Of a stretch of DNA of 64,000 nucleotides, positions 21,473 to 31,469 are shown piece after piece. Each line of letters starts with the position of its first letter. Positions within the stretch are counted from its first letter, which is position 1. This stretch comes from Gymnothorax reevesii. Lineage: Eukaryota > Chordata > Actinopteri > Anguilliformes > Muraenidae. Position numbers and translations under genes: made by a program. The notes under the pieces were generated by a model, which saw only the letters and a program-made list of their open reading frames with translations, did not search any database and was not told where the DNA came from. The DNA is taken from contig CM056573.1 of the NCBI GenBank assembly GCA_029721435.1, positions 50,132,501 through 50,196,500 on the forward strand, given 5' to 3'.

Positions 21473-24400
21473 GCCCCTCCTTGAATCGCCACCTTATCGT
21501 GGTGGAGGGGTTTGAGCACCTGGATGATCCTAGGAGCTATGTTGTCTGGGGCTTATTTGCCCCTGGTAGGGTCTCCCAGGGCAAACAGGTCCTAGGTGAC
21601 AGGTCAGACAAAGACCGATTCGAAAACCCCGAATGAATGTAAAAAAATCAAGGAAGCTTACGTCGCCCGGATTGGCGTCACCGGGACCCCACCCTGGAGC
21701 CAGGCCTGGGGTTGGGGTTGGTAGGCGAGCGCCTGGTGGTCGGGCCTCTGCTCACGGGACCCGCCCGGGCATAGCCCGAACGAGCGACGTGGGCCCGCTT
21801 TCCCGTAGGCCCATCCCCCGTGGGAGGGTTCAGAAGGGGCTGATGCCTTGTGTTTTGGGTGGCAGTCGTGGGTGGGGGCCCCGGCGACCCAATCCTCGGA
21901 CTCTGAATCTGGTTCTGGGGACATGGAATGTCACCTCACTGGGGGGGAAGGAGCCTGAGCTTGTGCGGGAGGCCGAGCAATACCGGCTAGAGATAGTCGG
22001 GCTCACCTCCACGCACAGTCTGGGCTCTGGAACCCAACTCCTTGAGAGAGGCTGGACTCTCTTCTACTCTTGAGTTGCCCGCGGTGAGAGGCGGCGGGCT
22101 GGTGTGGGTTTGCTTATAGCCCCCCAGCTTAGCCGTCAGGTGTTGGAGTTTTCCCCGGTGAACGAGAGGGTCGTTGCCCTGCGCCTTCGGGTCGGGGACA
22201 GGTGCCTCACTGTCATTTCGGCTTATGGGCCGAATGGCAGTGCAGAGTACCCGACCTTCTTGGAGTCCGTAGGAAGGGTACTGGAAAGTGCTCCGACTGG
22301 GGACTCCATCGTTCTACTGGGGGACTTCAACGCCCACGTGGGTAGCGACAGTGTTACCTGGAGGGGCGTGATTGGGAGGAACGGCCTCCCCGATCTGAAC
22401 CCGAGTGGTGCTCTGTTATTGGACTTCTGTGCTAGTCAGGTCAATGATCGACTTTGTGGTCGTGTCATCTGACCTCCGGCCGTATGTCTTGGACACTCGG
22501 GTGAAGAGAGGGGCTGAGCTGTCCACTGATCACCACCTGGTGGTGAGTTGGATCCGCTGGCGGAGGAGGAAGCTGGACAGACTTGGCAGGCCCAAACGTG
22601 TTGTGAGGGTTTGTTGGGAACGTCTAGCGGAACCCTCTGTCAGAGGGGTTTTCAACTCTCACCTCCAGGAGAGCTTTGACCAGATCCCAAAGGAGGCTGG
22701 AGACATTGAGTCTGAATGGACCATGTTCTCCACCTCCATTGTTGACGCGGCTGTTCGAAGCTGTGGCCGTAAGGTTTCCGGTGCCTGTCGTGGCGGCAAT
22801 CCCCGAACCCGGTGGTGGACACCGGAAGTAAGGGATGCCGTCAAGCTGAAGAAGGAGTCTTACCGAGCTTGGCTAGCTTGCGGGACGCCTGAGGCAGCTG
22901 ACCGGTACCGGCAGGCTAAGCGTGCTGCGGCCCGGGCGGTGGCGGAAGCAAAAACTTGGGTATGGGAAAAGTTTGGGGAGGCCATGGAGGAGGACTATCG
23001 GTCGGCCCTGAAGAAATTTTGGCAAACCGTTCGGCGCCTCAGGAGGGGAAAGCAGTACCCTGCCAACACTGTTTACAGTGTAGGTGGGGAACTGTTGACT
23101 TCGACTGGGGATATTGTCGGCCGGTGGAAGGAATGCTTCGAAGACCTCCTCAATCCCGCTGTTACGCCTTCCGTAGAGGAAGCAGAGGCTGGGGACTCAG
23201 AGGCTGACTCATCCATCACTCGGGCTGAAGTCACTGAGGTAGTTCGGCAGCTCCTCAGTGGCAAGGCACCGGGGGTGGATGAGATCCGCCCTGAGTACCT
23301 CAAGTCTCTGGATGTAGTAGGGCTGTCTTGGTTGACACGCCTCTGCAGCATCGCGTGGCAGTCGGGGACAGTGCCTCTGGATTGGCAGACTGGGGTGGTT
23401 ATTCCTCTATTTAAAAAGGGGGACCGGAGGGTGTGCTCCAACCATAGGGGGATCACACTTCTCAGCCTCCCGGGTAAAGTCTATTCCAGGGTGCTGGAGA
23501 GGAGAATCCGGCCGATAGTCGAACCTCGGATTCAGGAGGAACAATGCGGTTTTCGTCCTGGTCGTGGAACACTGGACCAGCTCTATACCCTCCGCAGGGT
23601 GCTTGAGGGTGCAGGGGAGTTTGCCCAACCTGTTCACATGTGTTTTGTGGACTTGGAGAAGGCATTCGACCGTGTCCCTCGTGGCATTCTGTGGGAGGTG
23701 CTTCGGGAGTATGGAGTCCGGGGCCCTCTACTAAGGGCCGTGCGGTCTCTGTATGACCGGAGCAGGAGCTTGGTTCGCATTGCCGGCAGTAAGTCAGACC
23801 TGTTCCCGGTGCATGTTGGACTCCGGCAGGGTTGCCCTTTATGACCGGTTCTGTTCATTATTTTTATGGACAGAATTTCTAGGCTTCGCCAGGGGGCGGA
23901 GGGAGTCCGGTTTGGGGACCACAGGATCTCATCTCTGCTTTTTTCGGATGATGTTGTCCTGTTAGCTCCTTCGAATCAGGACCTCCAGCATGCACTGGGG
24001 CGGTTTGCAGCCGAGTGTGAAGCGGCTGGGATGAGAATCAGCACCTCCAAGTCCGAGGCTATGGTTCTCGACCAGAAAAAGGTGATATGTTCCCTCTGGG
24101 TTGGAGGAGAGTTCTTGCCTCAAGTGGAGGAGTTTAAGTATCTTGGGGTCTTGTTCACGAGTGAGGGAAGGATGGAGCGTGAGATTGACAGATGGATCGG
24201 TGCAGCGGCAGCAGTAATGCGGTCGTTGTACCGATCTGTCGTGGTGAAGAAGGAGCTGAGCCGAAAGGCAAAGCTTTCGATTTACCAGTCAATCTACGTT
24301 CCTACCCTCACCTATGGTCATGAACTCTGGGTCATGACCAAAAGAACGAGATCTCGGGTACAAGCGGCTGAAATGGGTTTCCTCCGCCGGGTGGCGGGCC

Positions 24401-24744
24401 GCTCCCTTAGAGATAGGGTGAGGAGCTCTGTCACCCGGGAGGAGCTCAGAGTAGAGCCGCTGCTCCTCCACGTCGAGAGGGGCCAGCTGAGGTGGCTCGG
24501 GCATCTTTATCGGATGCCCCCTGGACGCCTTCCTGGGAAGGTGTTCCAGGCATGCCCCACCGGGAGGAGGCCTCGGGGAAGACCCAGGACACGCTGGAGG
24601 GACTATGTCGCTCGGCTGGCCTGGGAACGCCTCGGAGGAACTGGAGGAAGTGTCCGGGGAGAGGGAAGTCTGGGTATCCCTACTTAGACTGCTGCCCCCG
24701 CGAACCGGCCCCGGATAAGCGGTTGAAAATGGATGGATGGATGG
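21473..24744 (+). mobile_element. RTE-type LINE, nearly full length
   Basis: A 3.27-kb non-LTR retrotransposon with endonuclease then reverse transcriptase in one sense frame set. It has a GC-rich 5' leader that starts near CAGCCCCTCCTTGAATCGCC and ends in (ATGG)n at 24728-24744. The simple ATGG tail in place of poly(A), the AP-like endonuclease and the single ORF architecture fit the RTE group. The region is much richer in GC than its neighbours. I could not define a target duplication, which is common for such elements. Its real 5' end may lie a few bases either side. Confidence 0.88.
21633..24687 (+). pseudogene. LINE ORF: AP endonuclease + reverse transcriptase, damaged
   Basis: The endonuclease part shows GTWNVTSLGG (near 21916) and [12 protein letters not shown] (near 22315). 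It has a TGA at 22071-22073. A deletion near 22440 removes part of the fold between GDFNAH and IDFVVVSS: only about 41 residues separate the blocks, fewer than usual, and the frame changes there. The reverse transcriptase runs open from about 22440 to a TGA at 23842-23844 directly after LRQGCPL, then continues in the same frame to 24687. Catalytic blocks FVDLEKAFDRV (near 23644) and FSDDVVLLAP (near 23941) are intact, as is the C-terminal RWLGHLYRM region. So the transcriptase domain needs only one codon to be open, whereas the endonuclease is truly broken. Annotation pipelines often misname such ORFs as craniofacial development protein 2-like. Confidence 0.92.
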
Positions 24745-25290
24745 TTTGATTGCTGTTTCATGAATAGAAACAAAGCATTTCATTGGCTAAAAGTCTAGTT
24801 TCGTAGACGAATTTTCACAGAGCTTAAGTCCGTACTGATGTTTTTTCTGCTGCACGAAACTTCCGCTTTGGTGTGCAGGCTTACATTAGAACCCATGACA
24901 TAACCCTCTATAAATAACCGAGCGAATAATCCGCATGGAAATTCACGCTCGGTGTGAATGGGCCTTGAGACTGAATCTTTTCATACTGAACTGCAACCAA
25001 ACATTATGGTTAATGTTAAGACAAAAATGCAAATTACAAAGAAGTCACATACACTGATTAGCATGCGTTAGTGAAAGCTAATGGTAGCTAATAGCTTACC
25101 GCTGCTTTTTAATTTAATGTTTGTTAGATTTGAGCTTAGTGACAGCAGCAATTAATGTTCTTTCAAACATTACTGACAACCATGGGGATTTGAAACTCAA
25201 AACATTGACTGCCATCGAGCGGTTCTCAGTGTCTTCTCCAGCCCACCTGTCTCTGTGATACTGTTGGAGTGTGAATCAGTGGTCTTCAAA
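24745..25290. other. Unassigned stretch
   Basis: AT-rich DNA. Text near 24920-24965 (TCACGCTCGGTGTGAATGGGC) resembles parts of common fish DNA transposons but no ends are visible. Confidence 0.3.
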
Positions 25291-25502
25291 TTGTCACCTT
25301 CTTCTGTGAGCTTTAGTGACGATGATATGCCTATTTGGCGCACTACTGCCGCCAACTGTTGAGCATGGAATTGCACCAATAATCCGATTTTCATTCTCGG
25401 ACAAAACAACAAATGAGTGACAGGACAGGGGCACTTCAGGGGGCCAATTAGATTTCAGATGGAGCCAATTCCCCTGTGGCCCCGCCCCTAGAACCGCCAC
25501 TG
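25291..25502 (-). mobile_element. hAT terminus fragment
   Basis: Read on the minus strand the sequence begins CAGTGGCGGTTCTAGGGGCG at 25502, a typical hAT end. It continues for about 200 bases of non-coding text. The partner end was not found, and it does not match the hAT-like ends at 20634 or 20785 beyond the first few bases. Confidence 0.6.
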
Positions 25503-25865
25503 CTGTGGTGAAAAGTACTACCTTGCTCACCATAGTGACAATTTTGGGAACGGGGGCAGACACGTATACAGTGACGAACTGATGTTATAAGGTGACGTAA
25601 TCGTGTGGCTCTGAGTTGGCTCCTTGGCAATGAAAAGCAAACAGGTTCCGAGGAGGTGCTTGGCTTGAGCCAACTAGTGTTGTGTCATTCATGAATGATT
25701 TGTTCGAAGAAACAAATTGTTTAAGAGAACTGACTGAACTAAATCACTTTCTTGGATTGATTAATTCATTTCTCAGTTCAGTTGAGCTCAGCAGAGAGGC
25801 CACCAGGACGGCAGTGGAACTATTCTGTCCAAGCAAACAATGAATCACGCGGGGAAAACGGTTAG
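25503..25865. other. Unassigned stretch
   Basis: Includes ATTCATGAATGATTTG near 25688-25703, a short palindromic motif. No gene seen. Confidence 0.3.
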
Positions 25866-26588
25866 TGGATATTGATTGTTTAGGTAAGTGGTACATGTCA
25901 AAATAACATCCATGTGAATGGCAGGACCCAAGGTTCACACTGCCTCTGCCAGCTCACCCTCCTGCCCTCATGACTTCCCCAGGTAAGTGACAAACACGCA
26001 CCTGGCCATCCACATGATGCAGAAGAAAACTTGATTCATCAGACCAGACCACCTTTTCCATTGCTCAGTCCAGTTTTCACTCTAATGTGCCCATTTTAGG
26101 TGCTTTTGGCAATGTACAGAGGTCAGCAGACCCAGACTGGTCTGTGGGTACGCAGCCCCATGTGCAATATACTGCAATCCAGTGTGTGTTCTGACACCTT
26201 CCTATCAGAACCATAATTAAGTTCTTCAGCAGTTTGAACTACAATAGCTCTTCTGTTAGGTCAGATCACACAGACCAGCCTTTGCTCCCTTCCCGCATCA
26301 GTGAGGCTTGGCTCCCCATGATTTGTCACCTGTTCACCAATTTTCCTTCCTTGGATCACTTTTAAAAGGCACTGACCGCGGCAGACTGGGAACACCCTAC
26401 AATAGCTGCTGTTTTGGAGATACACTAACCCAATTGTCTAACCAGTGCAATTTGGCCCTTGTCGAAATCGCTCACATCCTTCCGCTTGCTCACTTTTCCT
26501 GCTTCCAAAATATCAACTTTGAGGACAAAATGTTTAGTTGCTGCCAAATATTTCCCACCCACTGGCAGGTGCCATTGTAACAATATAA
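25866..26588 (-). pseudogene. Tc1-like transposase pseudogene, 3' part of a split element
   Basis: On the minus strand from 26576 the text follows a known fish Tc1 type: a 5' leader, then an N-terminal part with SKRKDVSDFDKGQI (about 26450-26500), a helix-turn-helix region and, near 26020-26050, the WSDES block with the first catalytic Asp. Between about 25995 and 25935 an internal deletion joins it to a later part (near 25940-25875, encoding GCYFDMYHLP). The rest, with the second catalytic Asp and Glu, is missing. The element's other terminal repeat lies 3.4 kb away at 29943-29992, because a repeat element has inserted in its leader. Identification rests on recalled family features; the order and sense of the blocks are plain in the sequence. 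Confidence 0.82.
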
Positions 26589-26591
26589 TTA

Positions 26592-26830
26592 GGGGTTCAA
26601 GCCCGTAGGGCAGAAACCCTATTGTTTTTGTGCTGGTTTATTATTATTATTATTATTATTATTATAAGGGGTTCAAGCTCCTAGGGCTGAAACCCTGTTG
26701 TTTCTGTGCTGGTTTATTATTATGATTATTATTATTAGGAGTTCAAGCCCATTGGGCAGAAACCCTATTGTTTTTGTGCTGGTTTATTATTATTATTTTT
26801 TTAATTATTATTCTTATTATGATTTCTTTT
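26592..26830 (+). repeat. Three copies of a ~70-80-bp leader with ATT microsatellites
   Basis: Copies starting near 26592, 26669 and 26738 share GTTCAAGC, AGGGC, GAAACCCT, TTGTTT and GTGCTGGTTTATTATTAT. The ATT runs between them vary in length. The block is the left terminal part of the repeat-array element. Confidence 0.88.
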
Positions 26831-27099
26831 CTTCTTCAGAAATGTTTTTGCAAATTCCCGTGAGATGGTAAATGGTAGAGAAATTTTCAAAAATTTCACA
26901 TTGCACATTGGTTGGAAGTTGTGTGTAAATGCTGCCCCATAGGTCCGATTACCTTGAAATTTGCTGTGGATCATCATTGGACCAAGCTTATTAAAGACTA
27001 TGTAAAGCTTGGTGAAATCTCATTTCATTTTCAAGATATTGACCAATGAACTTCAGCACGGGTGTGGCTTAGCACATAGATGGACAAAATTAAACAACC

Positions 27100-29075
27100 A
27101 TTGAGCCGATCATCACACAACTTGCAGAATATGTCCATGTAGATACCAGGAACATACCTAGACAGTTTCATGCAAATCGGCCCATAGGGGGCGCTATAAA
27201 TGCAAAAAATGGGCATGGCATGACACAAATCAGACTATAAATCAGGGGTGTCCGATCTTATCTGTAAAGGGCCGGTGTGGGTGCTGGTTTTTGTCCCAGC
27301 CTGCAGTGCTACTGCACCTGATTCCACTAATTAACTAATCAGGGGTTTCAATCAGGACCTTGGTGGCAGAATCAGGTGTGTTAGTGTTGGGCTGTAACAA
27401 AAACCAGCACCCACACCGGCCCTTTCTGGATAAGATTGGACACCCCTGCTATAAATCAACAATTGTTTATACTATAGCCATAAAACTTACATGATATATT
27501 CATATAAGTACCTTAAACATACCCTGAAAATTTCCTTCAAATTGACTGATAGGGTGCGCTGAAAATGCAAAACAAAGCAGTGGGGTATAACACATATCAG
27601 ATATAACAATTGCTATAAATCAGCAATTATTTGTCCTGTAGCCATAAAACTCACAGAGGGGGGGCGCCATAAATGCACAAAATAGCCTAACATAGGTTGT
27701 GTAAATGCTGCCCAAGGCATTTTTAACTCAATCGGCCTGATGCTGGTGCTATAATTCAAGAAAAACAGTTTTTCACTTTAAAGGTCATAACTCCTACGCT
27801 GTATGTCCGATTTACATGAAACTTGGTACAGAGATTCCTTGGTTGAAACTCTACAACTTTATGGAACTCTAAGTTTGGCCATATATGATAATCTCGGAAT
27901 TTTGAATTTTTTGAAAAACACATTTTTTATATCTCCTCCTAGGCTGTTGGTCTGATTCCTTCAAAATTCACTGTGGATCATTATTGGACCAAGCTTATCA
28001 AAGATTGCAAAAGGCTTGTTGAAATCTATTTTTTTTTCCCAAGACTTTGACCAATGAACTTCAGCAGGGGCATGGTTTAGCACATAAATGGACAAAATTC
28101 AAGAACCATGGGGTCAATCATCACAGAACTCACAGGATATGTCCTTATAAATATCAAAAACATACCTAGACAGTTTCATACAAATCGGCCGATAGGGGGT
28201 GCTATAAATGCAAAAAATGGGCATGGCATTACTCAAATCAGACTTTACATCAGCAATTGCTTGTCCTATAGCCATTAAACTCACAGGATATATTCATGTA
28301 AGTACCTGAAACAAACCCTGAAAATTTCATTCAAATTCACTGATAAAGAGTGCTATAAATGCAAAACAAAGTAGCATGGTATAACACAAATCAGATTAAA
28401 AATCAGCAATTGTTTGTCCTATAGCCATTTAATTCACAGGATATATTTGTATAAGTACCTGAAACAAACCCTGAAAATTTCATTCAAATTCACTGATAAA
28501 GGGTGCTATAAATGCAAAACAAAGTAGCATGGTATAACACAAATCAGATTAAAAATCAGCAATTGTTTGTCCTATAGCCATAAAACTCACAGGATATATT
28601 CATATAAGTACCTGAAACAAAACCTGAAAATTTCATTCAAATTCACTGATGGGGGGCGCTATAAATGCAAAACAAAGTAGCATGGTATAACACAAATCAG
28701 ACTATAAATCAGCAATTATTTGTCCTATAGCCATAAAACTCACAAAATATATTCACATAAGTACTTGAAACATATCCTGAAAATTTCATTCAAATTGACC
28801 AAGAGCAGGCGCTATAAATGCAAAACACAGCAACGTGGTATAACACAAATCAGACTATAAATCAAAAATAGTTTGCACAATCATTATAAAACTCACAGGA
28901 TATGTCCACATAAGAACCTGAAAAATAGCCTGAAAGTTTCAATCAAATCGACCAATAGGGGGTACCATAAATGCACAAAATAGCCTAACATAATACAAAT
29001 CAGACTATACATCATAAGTTGTTGGTCCAATCATAACACAGGCAAAATAGGTCCACATAAATACCTGCAACATAC
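27100..29075 (+). repeat. 151-153-bp tandem array
   Basis: The anchor CTATAAATGC (or a close variant) recurs at 28202, 28353, 28506, 28659, 28812 and 28965, giving steps of 151, 153, 153, 153 and 153 bases. Earlier units at 27194 and 27559 are 151 apart once the 206-bp insertion and its duplicated 8 bases are subtracted. Another lies 108 bases on, at 27667. Each unit also has AACACAAATCAGA, CAGCAATT, GTCCTATAGCC, CACAGGATAT and CTGAAAATTTCATTCAAATT. A non-matching stretch lies at about 27690-28010. Confidence 0.93.
27243..27448. mobile_element. 206-bp hAT miniature element inside the tandem array
   Basis: The ends CAGGGGTGTCCGATCTTATC and its inverse pair over about 50 bases, with GGGCCGGTGTGGGTGCTGG in the arms. 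A perfect 8-bp target duplication, CTATAAAT, occupies 27235-27242 and 27449-27456. The target lies within one array unit, and deleting the element plus one duplication gives back a unit of normal length. No coding capacity. Confidence 0.95.
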
Positions 29076-29082
29076 TCTTAAA

Positions 29083-29880
29083 GTGGTTTTTGTCCCCCGC
29101 CGCCGTGGTAGCAAGCGGAGCGGGGGACATAGTACTCAGCTCCATCTGGCTGTCCGTCATGTCCCGTTTGTTCAGAACGCGATATCTAAAGAACGGTTTG
29201 ACCGATTCCATCCATCTTTAATCTTAAGGTATATTGGCGTGATATGCCAACCTCAATAGATTTCCGTGCACTTGGCATTATTCTCAAGGTCATTACGACC
29301 ATTTGACCACTCACAAATTCCTTGTCAACAGGATATCTCAATAATGGTTTGACCGATTCCATTCATCTTTGGTGTCAAGGTGTATTGACACCATTATTAT
29401 TTCCATTATTATTGCCATTATTTTCAAGGTCATTACAACCATTTGACCACTTACAAATACCATGTCAACATGATATCTCAAGAACGGTTTGACCGATTTT
29501 GGTCTTTGGTGTCAAGGTGTATTTGGGGCGAGGGACATAGTATTCAATTCCATTTGTCCGGCTGTCCAGCCGTCCTGTCCCGTTTGTTGTGAACGCAATA
29601 TCTCAAGAACAGTTTGACCGATTCCATTCATCTTTGGTCTCAAGGTGCATTAGGGGTGGGGGGGCCATAGTATTCAGCTCCGTCAGTCTATCTGTCCAGC
29701 CATCCGTCTGTCACGTCCCGTTTATTGTGAACGCAAAATCTCAAGAACGCTTTGACCGATTTTATTCATCTTTGGCTTCAATGTGCACTTGTGTGAAACG
29801 CTGACCCCAGTCGACTTCTGTTACCTGGCAGGGGACATGGCCACGTTTCGTGGCAACATTTGTTAATTAAGCCGCTAAAG
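29083..29880 (+). repeat. ~140-bp tandem array with TTTGACCGATT motif
   Basis: Units marked by ATATCTCAAGAACGGTTTGACC start near 29181, 29332, 29472, 29597 and 29736. Steps range from 125 to 151 bases. The first unit is led by a GC-rich stretch with CCCCCGCCGCCGTGG and its inverse CGGAGCGGGGGAC. It forms the right part of the repeat-array element. Confidence 0.85.
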
Positions 29881-29942
29881 CTTTCAAATACTAATGGTCT
29901 TTCTTGGCTTGAACCCCAGAATTGCCACTTGCGGCTATAGTC

Positions 29943-29992
29943 AATGTTATTTTCATGTGTCAGTGGTCATAATGTTATGGCTGATCAGTGTG
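29943..29992 (-). mobile_element. Terminal repeat of the split Tc1-like element
   Basis: On the minus strand this reads ACACTGATCAGCCATAACAT followed by TATGACCACTGACA, the 5' terminal repeat of a known fish Tc1 type. The transposase part of the same element is at 25866-26588. The opposite terminal repeat is not present. Confidence 0.85.
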
Positions 29993-31022
29993 TTGCCACC
30001 ATTCACTATATCTGAGAATAATTTTTTTGATTTTTCTAGAAACAGTATCCCAGTGCATAATATGATTAATTTACTCATATAAATTTATGGATTCATGAAT
30101 ATTATTTATTTTTATAGAACAGCACATTTCATGTTTCTTTTTATTTTTACCATGTTGGTAACATTCCTGTCAATCAAGTAATGAGGAGGAAAAAAATCAT
30201 TAGCAACACTGTTTTTAACACTGACCTGAAATAGACTCAGGTTTTCCATGACAACGATCAATTAACGCATATTCAAAGTGGGAGCGGTTGATTTGTGCAT
30301 TGTTGTGCGGCGTGTGTTGTGCATGCTTAGAGACCATGTTCAAGCACACAGAAGTCTCTCGGATGTTAAGACATTGAGGGCTAAAAATAGGCCAGGAAGA
30401 CAACATGAGGGTGGCGGTGTGATATGAGAAGGCATGTTCTGAATCAGGTGCTAAATACATGAACTGTGGGGATGCAAGAAGGAAATGGAATTTAACTTAG
30501 CAAAAGCTGCCTGAAAATATCACTCCTTCAAGCAAGGGGGTCAGTATGGAGAAAGAATCTGCCATTATCCACAACAAGAGTCGTGCTGTCAGACATGCCA
30601 CTAAAAACTGCGTACTGTGACAACCTATGCTTTCCCTCAGAAATATTACTGGGGACTAAACAGTAGCAATCATAAGTCTTACAAGTGATAAGAGAGTAGG
30701 TAGTTGGATGTAATTGAATATTAAGGACTGCTGTATCTTAAACAAAACAAAATTTAAAATCCTTAAATTCAAAGATACTGTATGAGCCTGTCAGCGTGTC
30801 TTCATTCATCAGTTGTGCCACACCCATTTCACAACCAATTAATCAAGGGAAGGCTTCCAAAGCACTTTGATTGTCAATGTCTTCTTTTTTTTTTTTTTTG
30901 TCTTGACGAAGGCTGTAACGCCACAATCAGCAGCCGAGGAGCACTGAAATATTGTTGGTAATTTGAACACGTTAAAGTCATCTGTGGCAAGTGGCATGAG
31001 CTGCTCTGATGTGCAGTCAGGC
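29993..31022. other. Unassigned stretch
   Basis: Apparently single-copy DNA. It includes a T-rich run near 30887-30900. No supported gene. Confidence 0.4.
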
Positions 31023-31469
31023 TCAGATGCTCAGGTGTGCTGACAGGTAATGTTCACAGATCTCTCCATACCCTGGGGAAATCAGGCTTTCCAATATTCT
31101 CACTAGATGAGTCTGTTTACCGCAATGGGGAAAACAAACACCAGTACACAAAGGATCTTCGTTTCTCAGCCCAACGGAGAGAACAGCGATAAATGTTTTT
31201 CCTTTTTTTTTTAATATAACTTGGAATGTCACGTGGATAATCACGAAGACACTACAATAAAAAAGGAAAATCAATAATAATAGTCCAAGTGCAATGATCC
31301 AACAAAGCTGTTCTTGATTGCCGCCTGCTATTTCCTCCGATGCAGAGTATCTCTGCCTGTTCACTAACCACTTCCTGCCTGTGAGAGATGAGTGCACCTG
31401 TGAGTGCAGTTGCCCTCGGCCTGCTTCTTCAGGGCCTGCTGTTCTCTGTGCAGGTGGAACTGCTTCCAT
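31023..31469 (-). CDS. Hypothetical 148-residue single-pass membrane protein (weak)
   Basis: The minus-strand ATG at 31469 has a fair start context (ACAGCGATGG). Residues 1-54 are polar, rich in Gln, Glu and Arg. Residues 55-86 form one long hydrophobic stretch (LCWIIALGLLLLIFLFYCS and on), enough for one membrane helix. A basic KKKGK follows, coded by a run of ten A bases, which is a possible slip or gene end. The tail shows no motif. I do not recognise it. It stands in the least repetitive part of the window and does not belong to any element I can see, which is why it is listed. A long ORF can arise by chance, and no promoter, splice or poly(A) evidence supports transcription. It could also be one exon of a larger gene. 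Confidence 0.25.
   Translation of the reverse strand: MEAVPPAQRTAGPEEAGRGQLHSQVHSSLTGRKWLVNRQRYSASEEIAGGNQEQLCWIIALGLLLLIFLFYCSVFVIIHVTFQVILKKKGKTFIAVLSVGLRNEDPLCTGVCFPHCGKQTHLVRILESLISPGYGEICEHYLSAHLSI

Larger units (their letters stand above)
26589..29933. mobile_element. 3.3-kb repeat-array element inserted in a Tc1 leader
   Basis: The block starts near GGGGTTCAAGCCCGTAGGGC (26592) and ends with GGCTTGAACCCC (29909-29920) plus a short tail to about 29933, so the motif GGGGTTCAAGCC is inverted at the two ends. Left of it is a Tc1 leader and right of it the matching Tc1 terminal repeat, so this is an insertion. TATA occurs at both junctions (about 26583-26586 and 29937-29940), a possible target duplication. 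Inside, from left to right, are three ~70-bp copies of the GGTTCAAGCC leader with ATT microsatellites (26592-26830), a 151-153-bp tandem array, and a ~140-bp array. There is no ORF of note. The superfamily is unknown to me. Confidence 0.6.

Noticed and set aside
22405..24687. Host gene of the craniofacial development protein 2-like kind
   Set aside because: The frame has LINE endonuclease and reverse transcriptase motifs and an ATGG tail; this is an RTE-type element.
20634..25502. One hAT element spanning 20634-25502 with the LINE inside
   Set aside because: The left and right ends agree only in the first few bases and no 8-bp duplication could be shown.
26592..26604. tRNA gene or RNA polymerase III promoter
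   Set aside because: GGTTCAAGCC fits a loose B box, but there is no A box at the right distance and no cloverleaf.
27100..29075. CRISPR-like array
   Set aside because: Units of 151-153 bp are repeats over their whole length, with no short repeat plus unique spacer pattern, and the DNA is from an animal.
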